Positions 1-9,132 of a stretch of DNA of 54,406 nt are shown piece by piece (the first letter of the stretch is position 1; every line of letters starts with the position of its first letter). The position numbers and the translations under genes are program-made. This DNA comes from CAUTXO01 sp963542625. GTDB lineage: Bacteria; Campylobacterota; Campylobacteria; Campylobacterales; SZUA-545. The stretch spans positions 1 through 54,406 of the forward strand of contig CAUTXO010000007.1 of assembly GCA_963542625.1 (NCBI GenBank), in the 5' to 3' direction. Below the pieces are notes generated by a model, which saw only the letters and a program-made list of their open reading frames with translations, was not told the DNA's origin and searched no databases.

Positions 1-485
1 AAAGTTGCCGCAAAATGCCAAAAACTAACCAGCATTTTGTACTTTGCACCAACTAGCAACCTACGCAAAGCAACACAAGCAACGCAAATAAAATTTACCA
101 AATCGTGTAAGATCTTTATTGAAATCCAAAGCCATACTGGTTTGCTCGGCACAAAAAATTACGAATTCTCACGCCAAAGTCAATCAACGCCAACACCACA
201 AGCAAACAACAAGCCCGCCGGCTGGCAGCTAAATATTGCAATAATTTTTCACAAGATCCTATCCATCACGCAACCCTCCCTGCACTCATTTCTCTTGCAA
301 CGATGCCCACCCTCCAGCCAAAGAAAGCACTTTTGAAAAGTGTTTTAAAATTTGCAAATTTACGCGCAACTCAAAGCACCCACCCAAAGAGCAGAAAAAT
401 AAGAAAATCGATATTTTAAGTTTATAAATTATTTTATATTAAGTTTAATTTTTGTATTTTGATGCATCTTGAGCAAAGGCGCCGT
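1..485. other. gene-free AT-rich stretch at window start
   Basis: I see no convincing gene here. A 99-codon open frame at 37-336 has no ribosome binding site, no domain character and an unusual composition, so I leave it out. The last 60 bases before the XRE-like gene are very AT-rich and probably carry its promoter, but I cannot fix a -10 box with confidence. Confidence 0.5.
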
Positions 486-956
486 ATGAAAACACTATTC
501 AACAAGAAAAAATTCAAAAGCGAGGTTTTGAGCCTTTATGAAACCTTTGAAAAATACGCAGAAACGCTAAAAAACAGGTTCAATTTTGAAAGGCAACGCA
601 GCTCCGTCACGAAATGGGGCGACGAAAAATACAGCAATCTACCAACAGCAGGCGATCTACCGATAGTCGCTGATTCACTTGGGCTTAACATTTGCGAGCT
701 TTACACAAACTACGACCAAACTAGGCTCAAAATCCTAGACCAGATCCTAAAGGATCCAACGCAGCAAGAAAGGCAAAGGCTTGGCAGTTTTAGCACGCTT
801 TCAGGCGGCATAGTCAGCAGCTCCAATGAAGGCAACGCAATCTATCTCGCCCGGCGAATCCGCAGCGACCATATGCTAGAAGCAATCGCCGTAAGCCTTT
901 TAGAAGACACGATCCTAAAGCAAGAAATATACGCAAAGATCCAAAGCAGTAAATAG
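486..956 (+). CDS. possible XRE-like DNA-binding protein
   Basis: A 156-residue soluble protein that I do not recognise by name. Residues ~40-70 contain VTKWGDEKYSNLP followed by LPIVADSLGLNICELY. This matches the second half of a Cro/CI-type helix-turn-helix domain (KW-x-G...P...L..IA..LG..L.EL), so DNA binding is likely but inferred. I chose ATG 486 because AAAGG lies 7-9 nt upstream; in-frame TTG 459 and ATG 462 would add nine residues and lack a good ribosome site. It stands alone, with gene-free DNA on both sides, and contains several GATC sites like the rest of the window. Target and role are unknown. Confidence 0.55.
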   Translation: MKTLFNKKKFKSEVLSLYETFEKYAETLKNRFNFERQRSSVTKWGDEKYSNLPTAGDLPIVADSLGLNICELYTNYDQTRLKILDQILKDPTQQERQRLGSFSTLSGGIVSSSNEGNAIYLARRIRSDHMLEAIAVSLLEDTILKQEIYAKIQSSK

Positions 957-1707
957 CGCAAGTGCTTTTGCCACATATTATGGCGGCGCTTCTTGTACTA
1001 AGTAACAAGCGCAGCGATTTGGGCTAAAAATTACGGTTGTCCTAAAAATTAGCAAGCAAACGAAGCGCTATCAAACATTTGGCAAAATTAATACTTTTTA
1101 CACTCGGTAATATAGGCTAGATCCTGCTCAAGATCTAGCCAAGCATCGACTATATAAAAAATGCCATTGCTTATTTTTTGGTTGGTAACTATCGCCAAGT
1201 ACAAACAACAATACTATTTTTGGCAACACAAGCAAAAGTCACAAGTTGAATGCCCCGCTAAGGATATTAAAGTTTAATGCGCAAAATACAACATCACGCT
1301 CAAAAACCATTCGACAAAGATCTTTTGCGGAAATATTGGCGCAATTTTTAGAGCCTGTGAGTTTTGCATTTATATTTACAATTCGGCTCAAGCTTACAAA
1401 ATGATATTTTTTAGTGGCTAGAAATATAAAAGTAGGGCTAAATAAACAATGACAAAACAAACGTCATTTGTAATTGTTGCAATTGTGGCACGGTTTATTT
1501 GAGCTCGCAAAACAAAACTAGCAAAACTGGCAATGGAAGGAGAGATCTTGCAAGCATAGGGCAAAGGGCGCAAAAAGCCAAAAGCGGCTGGTGTGGCGAA
1601 CAACGGGTGCAAAGCGTGTAACCAAACGCTGCAAAGTTGGTGGAAAAACACTGGCGCTCTCGCAATCTTGCTCGTTCGGGCAAATGGTGCAAAAAGCCAA
1701 AAGCATT
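957..1707. other. gene-free stretch between XRE-like gene and tRNA-Ala
   Basis: No supported gene; the open frames here overlap one another on the minus strand and lack ribosome sites. Recognisable structure is limited to a GGCTAGATC / GATCTAGCC hairpin at 1115-1140 and a degenerate direct duplication next to the tRNA, both listed separately. Confidence 0.5.
1115..1140. repeat. 9-bp inverted repeat built on GATC
   Basis: GGCTAGATC at 1115-1123 is the exact reverse complement of GATCTAGCC at 1132-1140, with an 8-nt spacer. It has no T-tract on either side, so it is not a typical intrinsic terminator. It is one of many RGATCY-centred structures in the window. Confidence 0.6.
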
Positions 1708-1715
1708 TGGTGGAG
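1559..1715. repeat. degenerate direct duplication touching tRNA-Ala 3' end
   Basis: A ~38-bp segment at 1559-1596 recurs at 1678-1715 with a 119-nt offset. The shared core is GCAAAAAGCCAAAAGC, followed in both copies by TGGTG. The second copy runs into the CCA end of the tRNA-Ala gene. It may be a remnant of duplication or of integration at the tRNA, but no integrase lies nearby. Confidence 0.5.
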
Positions 1716-1783
1716 TGTAGGGGGATCGAACCCCTGACCTTGGCGCTGCCAGCACCACGCTCTTCCAGCTGAGCTAACACCCC
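1708..1783 (-). tRNA. tRNA-Ala (anticodon GGC)
   Basis: On the minus strand a 76-nt cloverleaf can be folded by eye. The acceptor GGGGTGT pairs with ACACTCC, giving the G3:U70 wobble that identifies alanine tRNAs. The D-arm is TAGCTCAGCTGGAAGAGC, the anticodon loop centres on GGC, the T-arm has GGTTCGATCC, and CCA is encoded. It reads GCC codons. It stands alone rather than in an rRNA operon and points away from bioA. Confidence 0.95.
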
Positions 1784-1850
1784 GCGAAAAATGGGAAGTA
1801 TAAAGACTATTTGCTTAAAATTGCGCTTTATTTTCCAAGCCGGAGCAAAG

Positions 1851-3140
1851 ATGACGAACAAAGAACTAAAAGAACTGGATCTAAAGCACATTTTCCACCC
1901 GTGCTCGCAAATGAAAGATTATGAAACGGTGGATCTAATCGCCGTAAAAAGCGGTAAGGGCGCGTATTTGTTTGACTACGACGGCAACCGCTTCCTAGAC
2001 GCCATTAGCAGCTGGTGGGTCAATACTCTAGGGCACTCAAACGAGCGCATAAACGACGCGGTAAAACGCCAGCTAGACGCCCTAGAGCATACGATTTTTG
2101 CCGGTTTTACGCACAAACCCGCGATAGATCTTGCAAAAAAGCTAGTAGATCTAACGCCGCCAAAACTGCAAAAGGTGTTTTTTGCCGACAACGGCTCAAG
2201 CGCGGTAGAAATCGCCCTTAAGATGAGCTTTCAATACTACAAAAACCAAGGCGAAGTCAGGGATATTTTCATCTCGCTTGAAAATTCCTACCACGGCGAA
2301 ACAATGGGCGCGCTTGCTGTGAGCGACTCAGGGCTTTACAAAGACGTCTTTAGTGAGATCTTGCTAAAAACCGTGCAAGCGCCGTCTCCAGGGCTTGTGA
2401 GCCAAGATGTGGCGCTTGAGGGTATGAGATCCTTGCTCGCGCAATACAGGGGCAGGGTCAGCGCGGTAATTATTGAGCCGCTCATTCAGTGCGCGGGCTT
2501 TATGAAAATGTATGACGCCTCATACGTAAAGGCCTTGCACGCGCTGTGCGATGAGTTTGGCGTGTTTTTAATCCACGATGAAATCGCCGTCGGGTTTGGG
2601 CGCACGGGCACTATGTTTGCATACGAGCAAGCGGGCATTACGCCTGATTTTCTCTGCCTTTCAAAGGGCATAACGGGCGGGTATTTGCCGCTTTCTGTGG
2701 TGATGCTTTCAGACGAAATTTACGGCGCCTTTTACTGTGATTATTCAAAGGGCAAATCTTTTATGGACTCACACAGCTACACGGGCAACGCCCTAGCTTG
2801 CGCGGCGGCTTGCGCTACGCTTGATGTGTTCGAGCAAGATGGCATAATCCAAAAAAACCAAGAAAAAATCCGCTACATAGCCAGACTGCTTGAAAAATTC
2901 AAAACGCTTGGTTGTGTCCTAGACGTGCGGCAAAAGGGTATGGTGGCGGCTGTGGAGCTGGATTTTCCACCGGCTAGGCGTGTGGGGCTTGAGATAGCGC
3001 AAAAGGCTCTAAAGCAAGGCGTGCTCGTGCGGCCGCTTGGAAACGTGCTTTATTTTATGCCGCCGTATGTTTTCACGAATGAAAACCTTGAAACGATGAT
3101 TAACGTTTGCTTTGAGATCGTCAAAAACCTAAATAAATAG
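1851..3140 (+). CDS. bioA: adenosylmethionine-8-amino-7-oxononanoate aminotransferase
   Basis: PLP-dependent class III aminotransferase of biotin synthesis; it converts KAPA to DAPA using S-adenosylmethionine as amino donor. The 429-residue length is normal. The N-terminal LKHIFHPCSQ and ISSWWVNTLGH segments are typical of BioA. The cofactor region HDEIAVGFGRTG lies at ~242-253 and the Schiff-base lysine is K272 in LSKGITGG. I chose ATG 1851 because CGGAG sits 6 nt upstream; a longer frame from 1791 runs toward the tRNA and has no ribosome site. It converges on comEC, the two 3' ends overlapping by 20 bp. No other biotin gene is nearby. Confidence 0.93.
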   Translation: MTNKELKELDLKHIFHPCSQMKDYETVDLIAVKSGKGAYLFDYDGNRFLDAISSWWVNTLGHSNERINDAVKRQLDALEHTIFAGFTHKPAIDLAKKLVDLTPPKLQKVFFADNGSSAVEIALKMSFQYYKNQGEVRDIFISLENSYHGETMGALAVSDSGLYKDVFSEILLKTVQAPSPGLVSQDVALEGMRSLLAQYRGRVSAVIIEPLIQCAGFMKMYDASYVKALHALCDEFGVFLIHDEIAVGFGRTGTMFAYEQAGITPDFLCLSKGITGGYLPLSVVMLSDEIYGAFYCDYSKGKSFMDSHSYTGNALACAAACATLDVFEQDGIIQKNQEKIRYIARLLEKFKTLGCVLDVRQKGMVAAVELDFPPARRVGLEIAQKALKQGVLVRPLGNVLYFMPPYVFTNENLETMINVCFEIVKNLNK

Positions 3141-4356
3141 CCGCAAAAACGCCAAAAGAGAGCACGCAAAAGGCGCCAAAGGCGTAGCGGTGCAAGGGTG
3201 CTGCAAGAGAGGCGCCAATGTAAGCGGCAAAAAGCGGCGCGCTAATAGAAGCAAAAAAGAAATCGCGCTTAATGGCAAAGAGCGCGGCTAGGGCTGGATC
3301 TAGCGCGGAGCCTAGCCCTATGGCGTGCAAGGCAAGGCTAAGCGGCAAAAACGCGCCGGCAGTTAGCGTTAGCGCGGGCGATAAAAACTGATAGAAACTC
3401 GCTTGGTGGAAAAAATAAAACGTTAGCGGGGTCATAGCCACGAACAAAAACACGCTCAAAAGCGCGGAGTATAAGATCTTAGAGCGCGGGCGGACAAAAC
3501 GCGCGAACAAAAATATATAAAACACGCCAGCAAGGCTAAAGAAAAAGCCTAGCGACCAAAGAAGGCGCGGGAAAAGGGCAATCAAAATAAGGGCGGTAAA
3601 GCCAAGAGTTTCAAAGGATAGGACGCGAATGTTGCGGCTTGCCAAAAAATACGCAAAAACGCTCATAAAAAACGCCCGCACCAATGACGGAATAAAGCCT
3701 ACCAGCAAAAGATAAAGCACGGCGGCTGCAAAACTTAGGGCAAAAAGGTCGCGGTAGGTGTTGCGGTATGGAAAATAGCGTTTGTGAAAAAACGGATAAA
3801 CAGCAAAAAACAAGGCGGCAAGGCTTGCAAAAATAACGCCCAAATGAAAGCCAGAAAGCGCGATGATGTGTGCTATGGCAAGGTTTGTTACGGTTTGACG
3901 CGTTTCTTTTGAAACAGCTTTGCCAAAAAATAGCGCGCCGTAAAGCTCGCGAATGCGCTTGTCGCTATGCTGATCCAAAAAATAATCGCTAAAACGCGCC
4001 GCAAAGCTAGTATCCGCGCGCAAAAGGCGCATATAAATACTCTTGGCAAAAAAGCAACCGCGCGTTTTAAAAAACGAAAGCTTGTCCGTTAGTAGCCCAG
4101 CAATCACCTGCCGCCCGCGTAGATCTACAAGCGGTTCGCGGCTTGTGGTATAAACGCAAAAGCCATCGTGCGTCTTTAGTTTTAAGACTAGATGGTCGCC
4201 CTTTGGATACATCAGCTCAACGCGCGCTTTGGTAAATTTTGGCGAGCTTGTGAAGTCTAAAAAACGGTAATAATCAAAGGCAAGGCTTGCAAAAAATACA
4301 AGCGCCAAAACGCCGATTGCCCCCGTGCGCTCTTTAAAGCTTGAAAATAAGGGCAT
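3121..4356 (-). CDS. comEC: ComEC/Rec2-type DNA-uptake channel protein (short form)
   Basis: Inner-membrane protein of natural transformation that would carry single-stranded DNA into the cytoplasm. At 411 residues it is the short Campylobacterota form: an N-terminal OB-like segment (~40-120), then the competence domain, recognisable by HIIALSGFHLG at ~165-175 and about eight hydrophobic helices. The C-terminal metallo-beta-lactamase domain of long ComEC proteins is absent. Its ATG overlaps the dnaB stop by one base (TAATG), so translation is probably coupled. The 3' end overlaps bioA by 20 bp. Together with the PilMNO-like genes further on it suggests competence, but uptake itself is inferred. 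Confidence 0.88.
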   Translation of the reverse strand: MPLFSSFKERTGAIGVLALVFFASLAFDYYRFLDFTSSPKFTKARVELMYPKGDHLVLKLKTHDGFCVYTTSREPLVDLRGRQVIAGLLTDKLSFFKTRGCFFAKSIYMRLLRADTSFAARFSDYFLDQHSDKRIRELYGALFFGKAVSKETRQTVTNLAIAHIIALSGFHLGVIFASLAALFFAVYPFFHKRYFPYRNTYRDLFALSFAAAVLYLLLVGFIPSLVRAFFMSVFAYFLASRNIRVLSFETLGFTALILIALFPRLLWSLGFFFSLAGVFYIFLFARFVRPRSKILYSALLSVFLFVAMTPLTFYFFHQASFYQFLSPALTLTAGAFLPLSLALHAIGLGSALDPALAALFAIKRDFFFASISAPLFAAYIGASLAAPLHRYAFGAFCVLSFGVFAAIYLGF

Positions 4357-5810
4357 TAAATCGGCATATCGTAGTCGTCATCAGGCGGCGGCGTGGGGTT
4401 TTGCGATATGGTAACCGGGATATTCGTGTCTTGATACGTTGTTTCTATCACGTCGCCGCTTTTATCAACAAAGCGCGTGAATTTCTTGTGGAACACAAGA
4501 TCTATCGTAGCAAGCGGCCCGTTTCTGTGCTTGGCGATGATGAGCTCGGCGTCTTCTTCTGGACGGGCTTTAAACGTGGATTTATACTCCTTGCCAAGCT
4601 CCTTTGCCTGCTTTTCTTTTTGCCGCTCCTCGCGCTCTTTATAAACATCGTCGCGGTAAAGAAACATAATGATGTCCGCGTCTTGCTCGATAGATCCTGA
4701 CTCCCTAATATCCGCTAGCATCGGGCGTTTATCCGGGCGCGTCTCAAGGCTTCTGTTTAGCTGCGATAGCGCGATGATTGGCATATCCAGCTCCCTAGCT
4801 AGCATTTTGATCCCGCGCGAAATTTCGCTCACTTCTAGGTGCCTATCTTTGCTTGCGTTGCCGCTCATAAGCTGAATGTAATCGATGATTGCCACGCTAA
4901 CTTCTGGGTGCTTTGCCTTTAGATCTCTTAGCTTGGATCTTAGCTTGGAGATGTTTAGCGCGCTGTCGTCGTCGATGAAAAGCTGCGAGTTTGAGTAGGC
5001 TTCAATGGCATTGCTTAGATCTTGCCACTGCTCTTCGCTTAGATCTCCAATAAGCAAAGACTGCAAGGGCGCGGACGTCCTTGAGCTTAGCATTCTTAAA
5101 AGCAAATGGCTAGCGGGCATTTCTAGGGAGAAAAACGCCACGCCTTTGCCTGAGCGAAGCACGGCGTCGGCAATGTTTAGCACAAGCGCCGTTTTACCCA
5201 TCGATGGCCTTGCCGCGACGATTATCATATCGCCATTATTAAACCCTCGCGTGATTTCGTCAAACTTTCTAAAGCCGCTTGGCACGCCGATGACGCCTTT
5301 GGTGCGGCTTAGCTCCTTGTTGCGCTTGATGAGTAGCAAAACTTCTTCGCTGACGTCTTTGGCGCTTTTAAAATTTTTTATGGTGTTATCGGTAACTATC
5401 TTATACAAAAACTGTTGGATCTCATCGATGGCGTCTATGGCAAGCAGGTTTTTGTCTTCTGTTAGCTTTTTGATCTTCGTGGTGAGCGCAACAAGCTCGC
5501 GTTTTGTGTGAAGATCCGCAAGCTCATCGGCTTGTTTGTCAAGATTTGTAAGCGCGCTGGTGCTTAGGATCTCTAAAAAAGCGTTTTCGTCAAAGTCTTT
5601 GTCGTCTATTTTTTTTCTAATAAAATCTTCGTCAATAGGTGCTTCGTCTAGGTTTAGGCTCTCCATCGCGCTAAAAACCAGCTTATGAAATGGCAGGTAA
5701 AAATAATCCGCCTTGCAAAGCGCGTGGATCTCGTCAAATTGGCTCGGATCTAAAAGAATGCCCGCTAAGATCCCGCGCTCGATGTTTAGATTGTAAAGAT
5801 CTTTTATCAT
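4356..5810 (-). CDS. dnaB: replicative DNA helicase
   Basis: Hexameric helicase that unwinds DNA ahead of the replication fork. The 484-residue protein has the N-terminal DnaB domain (~1-110), a linker, and a RecA-like C-terminal domain with Walker A RPSMGKTAL at ~201-209, FFSLEM just after it, the Walker B region VAIIDYIQLM and the ALSQLNRSLE sensor segment. Its ATG overlaps the rpe stop by four bases (ATGA), and its stop overlaps comEC by one base, so rpe-dnaB-comEC is a tightly coupled operon read on the minus strand. Confidence 0.97.
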   Translation of the reverse strand: MIKDLYNLNIERGILAGILLDPSQFDEIHALCKADYFYLPFHKLVFSAMESLNLDEAPIDEDFIRKKIDDKDFDENAFLEILSTSALTNLDKQADELADLHTKRELVALTTKIKKLTEDKNLLAIDAIDEIQQFLYKIVTDNTIKNFKSAKDVSEEVLLLIKRNKELSRTKGVIGVPSGFRKFDEITRGFNNGDMIIVAARPSMGKTALVLNIADAVLRSGKGVAFFSLEMPASHLLLRMLSSRTSAPLQSLLIGDLSEEQWQDLSNAIEAYSNSQLFIDDDSALNISKLRSKLRDLKAKHPEVSVAIIDYIQLMSGNASKDRHLEVSEISRGIKMLARELDMPIIALSQLNRSLETRPDKRPMLADIRESGSIEQDADIIMFLYRDDVYKEREERQKEKQAKELGKEYKSTFKARPEEDAELIIAKHRNGPLATIDLVFHKKFTRFVDKSGDVIETTYQDTNIPVTISQNPTPPPDDDYDMPI

Positions 5811-6439
5811 CGCAGCGCTTTGATTGCCTCTTGCCTATTGCTTGCGCCAAAGATGTAGCTACCAGCAACGACGATGTCGCACCCGGCACTCTTAAGATCT
5901 TTAGCATTTTGCGCATTGACCCCGCCATCTACTTCAATGAGCGTTTGCGCGTTTTTTTGGGCGATTAGATCCTTTAAGCGCGCGGTTTTTTCTAGGGCTA
6001 GCGGCAAAAATTTCTGCCCACCAAAGCCCGGATTTACGCTCATAATAAGCACCATATCAAGATCTCCTAGGAGATACTCAAGCGCTTCGGATCTTGTGTG
6101 CGGGTTGATGGCAACGGCTGCTTTTATGCCAAGCGATTTTATCTTTTGAATAAGCCTATGCGGGTGCGGCTCGCGCTCTAAGTGAAACGAAATGTATTCA
6201 GGCGCAAATTTGGCGTAAAGATCTATGAAAAAGCCCGCGTTTTCCACCATAAGATGAATGTCAAGCGGCAGGGGCGATGATTTTTTGATGGCTTCTAAAA
6301 TCACAGGGCCGATTGTGAGATTTGGCACGAAATGCCCGTCCATCACGTCAATGTGGAGCATATCGGCGGTTTGGACGCTGGATAATTCTTGCCTAAGATC
6401 TGAGTAATCAACGGATAAAACGCTAGGAGCGACAAGCAT
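5807..6439 (-). CDS. rpe: ribulose-phosphate 3-epimerase
   Basis: Interconverts ribulose 5-phosphate and xylulose 5-phosphate in the pentose phosphate pathway. The 210-residue TIM barrel carries the family segments APSVLSVDYSDL (5-16), HIDVMDGHFVPN (~30-41) with the metal-binding His and Asp, HLMVENA, MSVNPGFGGQKF and EVDGGV, all intact. AAAGGGC lies just upstream of ATG 6439. First gene of the rpe-dnaB-comEC operon, divergent from rpmB across a ~96-bp gap. Confidence 0.96.
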   Translation of the reverse strand: MLVAPSVLSVDYSDLRQELSSVQTADMLHIDVMDGHFVPNLTIGPVILEAIKKSSPLPLDIHLMVENAGFFIDLYAKFAPEYISFHLEREPHPHRLIQKIKSLGIKAAVAINPHTRSEALEYLLGDLDMVLIMSVNPGFGGQKFLPLALEKTARLKDLIAQKNAQTLIEVDGGVNAQNAKDLKSAGCDIVVAGSYIFGASNRQEAIKALR

Positions 6440-6503
6440 TAAAGCCCTTTAAAATTTTTGGCATTCTACATCATCTTGCATTAATGGCTTAAGGCGCGCA
6501 TTG

Positions 6504-6509
6504 TATAAT
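6504..6509 (+). promoter_or_regulatory. -10 box of rpmB promoter
   Basis: TATAAT within TTGTATAATT, 26 nt before the rpmB ATG at 6536. Transcription would start near 6516, which excludes the upstream in-frame start at 6509. Campylobacter sigma-70 promoters typically rely on the -10 box with little -35 signal. Confidence 0.65.
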
Positions 6510-6535
6510 TGCCGAAAATTTTTGAAGGTATTCCT

Positions 6536-6727
6536 ATGGCAAAAAGATGTGATCTAACAGGCAAGCAAGCGCAAATTGGCAATAAGGTTAGCCACTCCAA
6601 CAACAAAACAAAAAAGAAATTCGGCGTGAATATAAGAAAGATTAGGGTTAAGCTAGAAGACGGCAGCTCGATGAGAATTAAAGTAGCCGCTTCTACTTTA
6701 AGAACAATGCGAAAAGCTTCAAAATAA
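6536..6727 (+). CDS. rpmB: 50S ribosomal protein L28
   Basis: Small basic protein of the large ribosomal subunit, 63 residues, the normal length. It begins MAKRCDLTGKQAQIGNKVSH, the conserved L28 opening, and continues with HSNNKTKKKFGVN. Start ATG 6536 is fixed by the family N-terminus, by GAAGG ~8 nt upstream, and by the TATAAT box at 6504-6509. Only one of the usual L28 cysteines (C5) is kept, as in Cys-poor L28 forms. Probably co-transcribed with the K+ channel gene 16 nt downstream. Confidence 0.95.
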   Translation: MAKRCDLTGKQAQIGNKVSHSNNKTKKKFGVNIRKIRVKLEDGSSMRIKVAASTLRTMRKASK

Positions 6728-6743
6728 CTCCTAGAAGTCTCTT

Positions 6744-7871
6744 ATGGCTTTTATAAAAGGTGTCAGAGACTTTCTGCATTGGCAATACACCCCTAAGCCC
6801 GATGTGAATTTGCGGCTTGAGATCTACGAAGAACTGAAGCCCTTGCGGCTCCCGTTTATCTTGCTACAGCTGATCTTTATGATTGGCACGTTTGGCTACA
6901 TCATTATTGATAATATGGATCTAATGGACGCGATCTACCAAACGGGCATAACATTCACAACTGTTGGCTTTGGCGAGGTCGTCCCTATTTCAAACGCGGC
7001 AAGACTTTTTACCGTTACGCTCATCATTTCAGGCTTTGGCGTGATGACTTTTAGCATAGGGCTTGTGCTGGAAGTCATCAAAAAAGGCGCGCTTTTAAAA
7101 CTCCTAAAGGAAAATTCTATGCTTTATAAGATCGCAAGACTAAAGGGGCATTTTGTTATTTGCTATCACAATGAATACACGATAGAACTAGCCACGCAGT
7201 TTAGAAAGGCGCACGTGCCCTTTGTGGTGATTGACCCAGCAAAGGATCTTGAAGAGCAGGCAAAGCAATACAAGTATCCGTATTTTATAAACGATGACCC
7301 GCACAAAGAAATTGCCATCAGAAAGGCATACACTTCAAGCGCTAAGGGCGTTGTGGTGCTGTCAAAAAATATGGCGGATAACATCGCGCAGATTTCTACG
7401 ATCCGCCTTTTTGAGAAGGAGCTTGAGCGCAAACCGTTTCAGATCATCGCAAGTTGTGAAAAAGAAGACGATATGGCAAAGCTTAAAAAGCTTGGCGCGG
7501 ACTTTGTCGTTTCACCCACAAAGCTTTTGGGGCAAAGGATCAGCTCAATGGCTGTGCGCCCGGATATGGAAAATATGATAGAAACGTTTTTGTATCAAAA
7601 AGAAACAAACCTTGATATGGAATTGATAGAAGTTCCCAAAGACAGCTGGATAATTTTTAAGCGCCTGCGTGAGACGCACTTGCGGGAAATCACCGGCACG
7701 AGCGTTGTTGGCATTTATGAAAAGGACGTTTTTACGCCAATGCCAAAGCCCGATAAGCAAATTATGATCGGCTCGCGGCTGCTTGTGATTGGGACGCACT
7801 CAACAATCAGATACGCCAAAAAAATCGTGCAACGGATCTCAAAGCCTGAAGAAGCAAAATACAACTATTAA
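6744..7871 (+). CDS. two-TM potassium channel with cytoplasmic RCK (TrkA-N/TrkA-C) domains
   Basis: A 375-residue MthK/Kch-type K+ channel subunit. TM1 is ~37-56, the pore helix and filter follow with TTVGFGE at 72-78 (canonical TVGYG with Tyr replaced by Phe), and TM2 is ~88-110. The RCK N-domain starts with GHFVICYHNEYT (~134), a nucleotide-binding-type fold whose glycine motif is altered from GxGxxG. A TrkA-C-like domain occupies ~285-370. Filter chemistry says K+; the gating ligand is unknown. It follows rpmB by 16 nt, so it probably shares that promoter. Similar channels are common in Helicobacter and Campylobacter. Confidence 0.88.
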   Translation: MAFIKGVRDFLHWQYTPKPDVNLRLEIYEELKPLRLPFILLQLIFMIGTFGYIIIDNMDLMDAIYQTGITFTTVGFGEVVPISNAARLFTVTLIISGFGVMTFSIGLVLEVIKKGALLKLLKENSMLYKIARLKGHFVICYHNEYTIELATQFRKAHVPFVVIDPAKDLEEQAKQYKYPYFINDDPHKEIAIRKAYTSSAKGVVVLSKNMADNIAQISTIRLFEKELERKPFQIIASCEKEDDMAKLKKLGADFVVSPTKLLGQRISSMAVRPDMENMIETFLYQKETNLDMELIEVPKDSWIIFKRLRETHLREITGTSVVGIYEKDVFTPMPKPDKQIMIGSRLLVIGTHSTIRYAKKIVQRISKPEEAKYNY

Positions 7872-8120
7872 TACGCCCCAGCTTGCGCTTTTGTGATCTG
7901 TGCTCTTGCGCTTGGCGCTAGCTTACGATCTTGCGCGATCTTGCTCTCTTGCACCGCTCTTGTGATTTTGTGTTCTGCAAGCCTTGCGATCCTGCGCGCC
8001 TTTACGCCCTTGACCGCCCTTACAATCTTGACCGCTCTTGCACCGTTCTTGCGTTAGATCCTTACCCGCCATTGTGTTCCTGTGTTCCTGTGTTTTGCGC
8101 GCCCTTACGTTTGGCGCTAG
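7872..8120. repeat. low-complexity CTTGC/GATCTTGC repeat tract
   Basis: Degenerate copies of a 9-12 nt phrase, CGATCTTGC / CTCTTGCACCG / GACCGCTCTTG, follow each other with no fixed period. The tract looks like an older, mutated version of the AGATCT fields elsewhere in the window. Confidence 0.5.
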
Positions 8121-8893
8121 ATCTTGCCTTTGCCATTTTGCACCACTACTGCTTACATTTAGTTACTACACAGCCCAACGTATGCAATAAGATTGATGCA
8201 ATTTAAGCCAGCATCTGCCGGTAAATATAAATGACTGCAAAACTGATAAATTTTTTAGGCTAAGATCCAACACGTTTAGCGACTGTGTTATTTTTGAATT
8301 TGACTTACAAAAAATGATTTAAAAACGCCCCAACGCTTAGATCTTAACCAGCTGCTAGCGTATTTTCTTTGGTGTTTGTAGATCTTGAGCAAAAAACAAA
8401 AGCTCAGATCTGGGCTATCTGGCACTTTAAGCTTTACGCGCGGAGAGCAAATGAGTTAGCCCATAATTATGCTCCGTGTATTTGTGCAATATTGCTTCAA
8501 TCAACAAAAATGTGTGGTTTTGTTCTTTAGAAAATCAAGTCAAGTTACGGTGGCGAAGATCTTTGCCGTAATTGATGGTTGTAAAAGTTCTAAAGGGTAA
8601 CCTTTGTTTTAAAGGCTTGCGCTGGCGTTTTATATGACGCAAAACGCAATGTGCTGGAAGTGCAATGGTTTTTTGGCGTTTCGTTTGCGTTGATGTGGGG
8701 TTACTATAGCATTTTGTTTGCACCACAAAAAATGGTTTTGGTTAGATCACATACCACGTGCTTGTTTTTGCCGTGCGCTTGCTGCGTGATACCAGCAAAG
8801 TCAAGATTTTGAGCGCATTTTGATTTGAATTTGCGCCAAAGATCCGCAAAAGCTATAAAAAGCGGCGGGCATATAAATGCCCTAAAAGCAAAG

Positions 8894-8960
8894 ACCCGGC
8901 GACAAATTCCGGGTAAAATCCTCTTGAAAGCTTCCTAACATACGGCGGTTGTTTCCGTAT
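8894..8960. other. pair of short hairpins, possible RNA or terminator
   Basis: ACCCGG (8894-8899) pairs with CCGGGT (8909-8914), and ATACGG (8940-8945) pairs with CCGTAT (8955-8960), the latter followed by TTTT on the plus strand. They lie in gene-free DNA between genes that converge here. They could be a terminator or part of a small RNA; I do not recognise a known RNA family. Confidence 0.3.
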
Positions 8961-9132
8961 TTTCACAATCCAAATCCACGAGCGCCAAAGCGCTTAGACT
9001 TTTTGTGGCGCGAGATCTTGCCCGCTACGGCTAAGATCTTGCAGGCTCAAAAGCGTAAAGTCCTGCCACATTTAGACTGTTTTCCAAACCTAACACGCAC
9101 AAAGCCTATCAGCATAATGCTTGCCACGCTCG

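Larger units (their letters stand above)
7872..9132. other. gene-free tract with eroded GATCTTGC-type repeats and hairpins
   Basis: About 1.26 kb with no supported gene. The first ~250 bp consist of imperfect copies of short phrases such as GCTCTTG, GATCTTGC and GACCGCTCTTG. The rest is unremarkable except for AGATCT/AGATCC sites and two small hairpins near 8894-8960. Open frames at 7931-8206, 8535-8726 and 8949-9191 lack ribosome sites and protein-like composition. Confidence 0.55.

Noticed and set aside
37..336. 99-codon open frame near window start
   Set aside because: No ribosome site, no domain features and odd composition in AT-rich DNA.
1418..1891. 157-codon minus-strand frame across tRNA-Ala
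   Set aside because: It runs straight through the tRNA gene and the bioA start, and its protein is unlike a real sequence.
7931..8206. 91-codon open frame after the K+ channel gene
   Set aside because: Made of the CTTGC/GATCTTGC repeat, Cys/Leu/Pro-rich, without a ribosome site.
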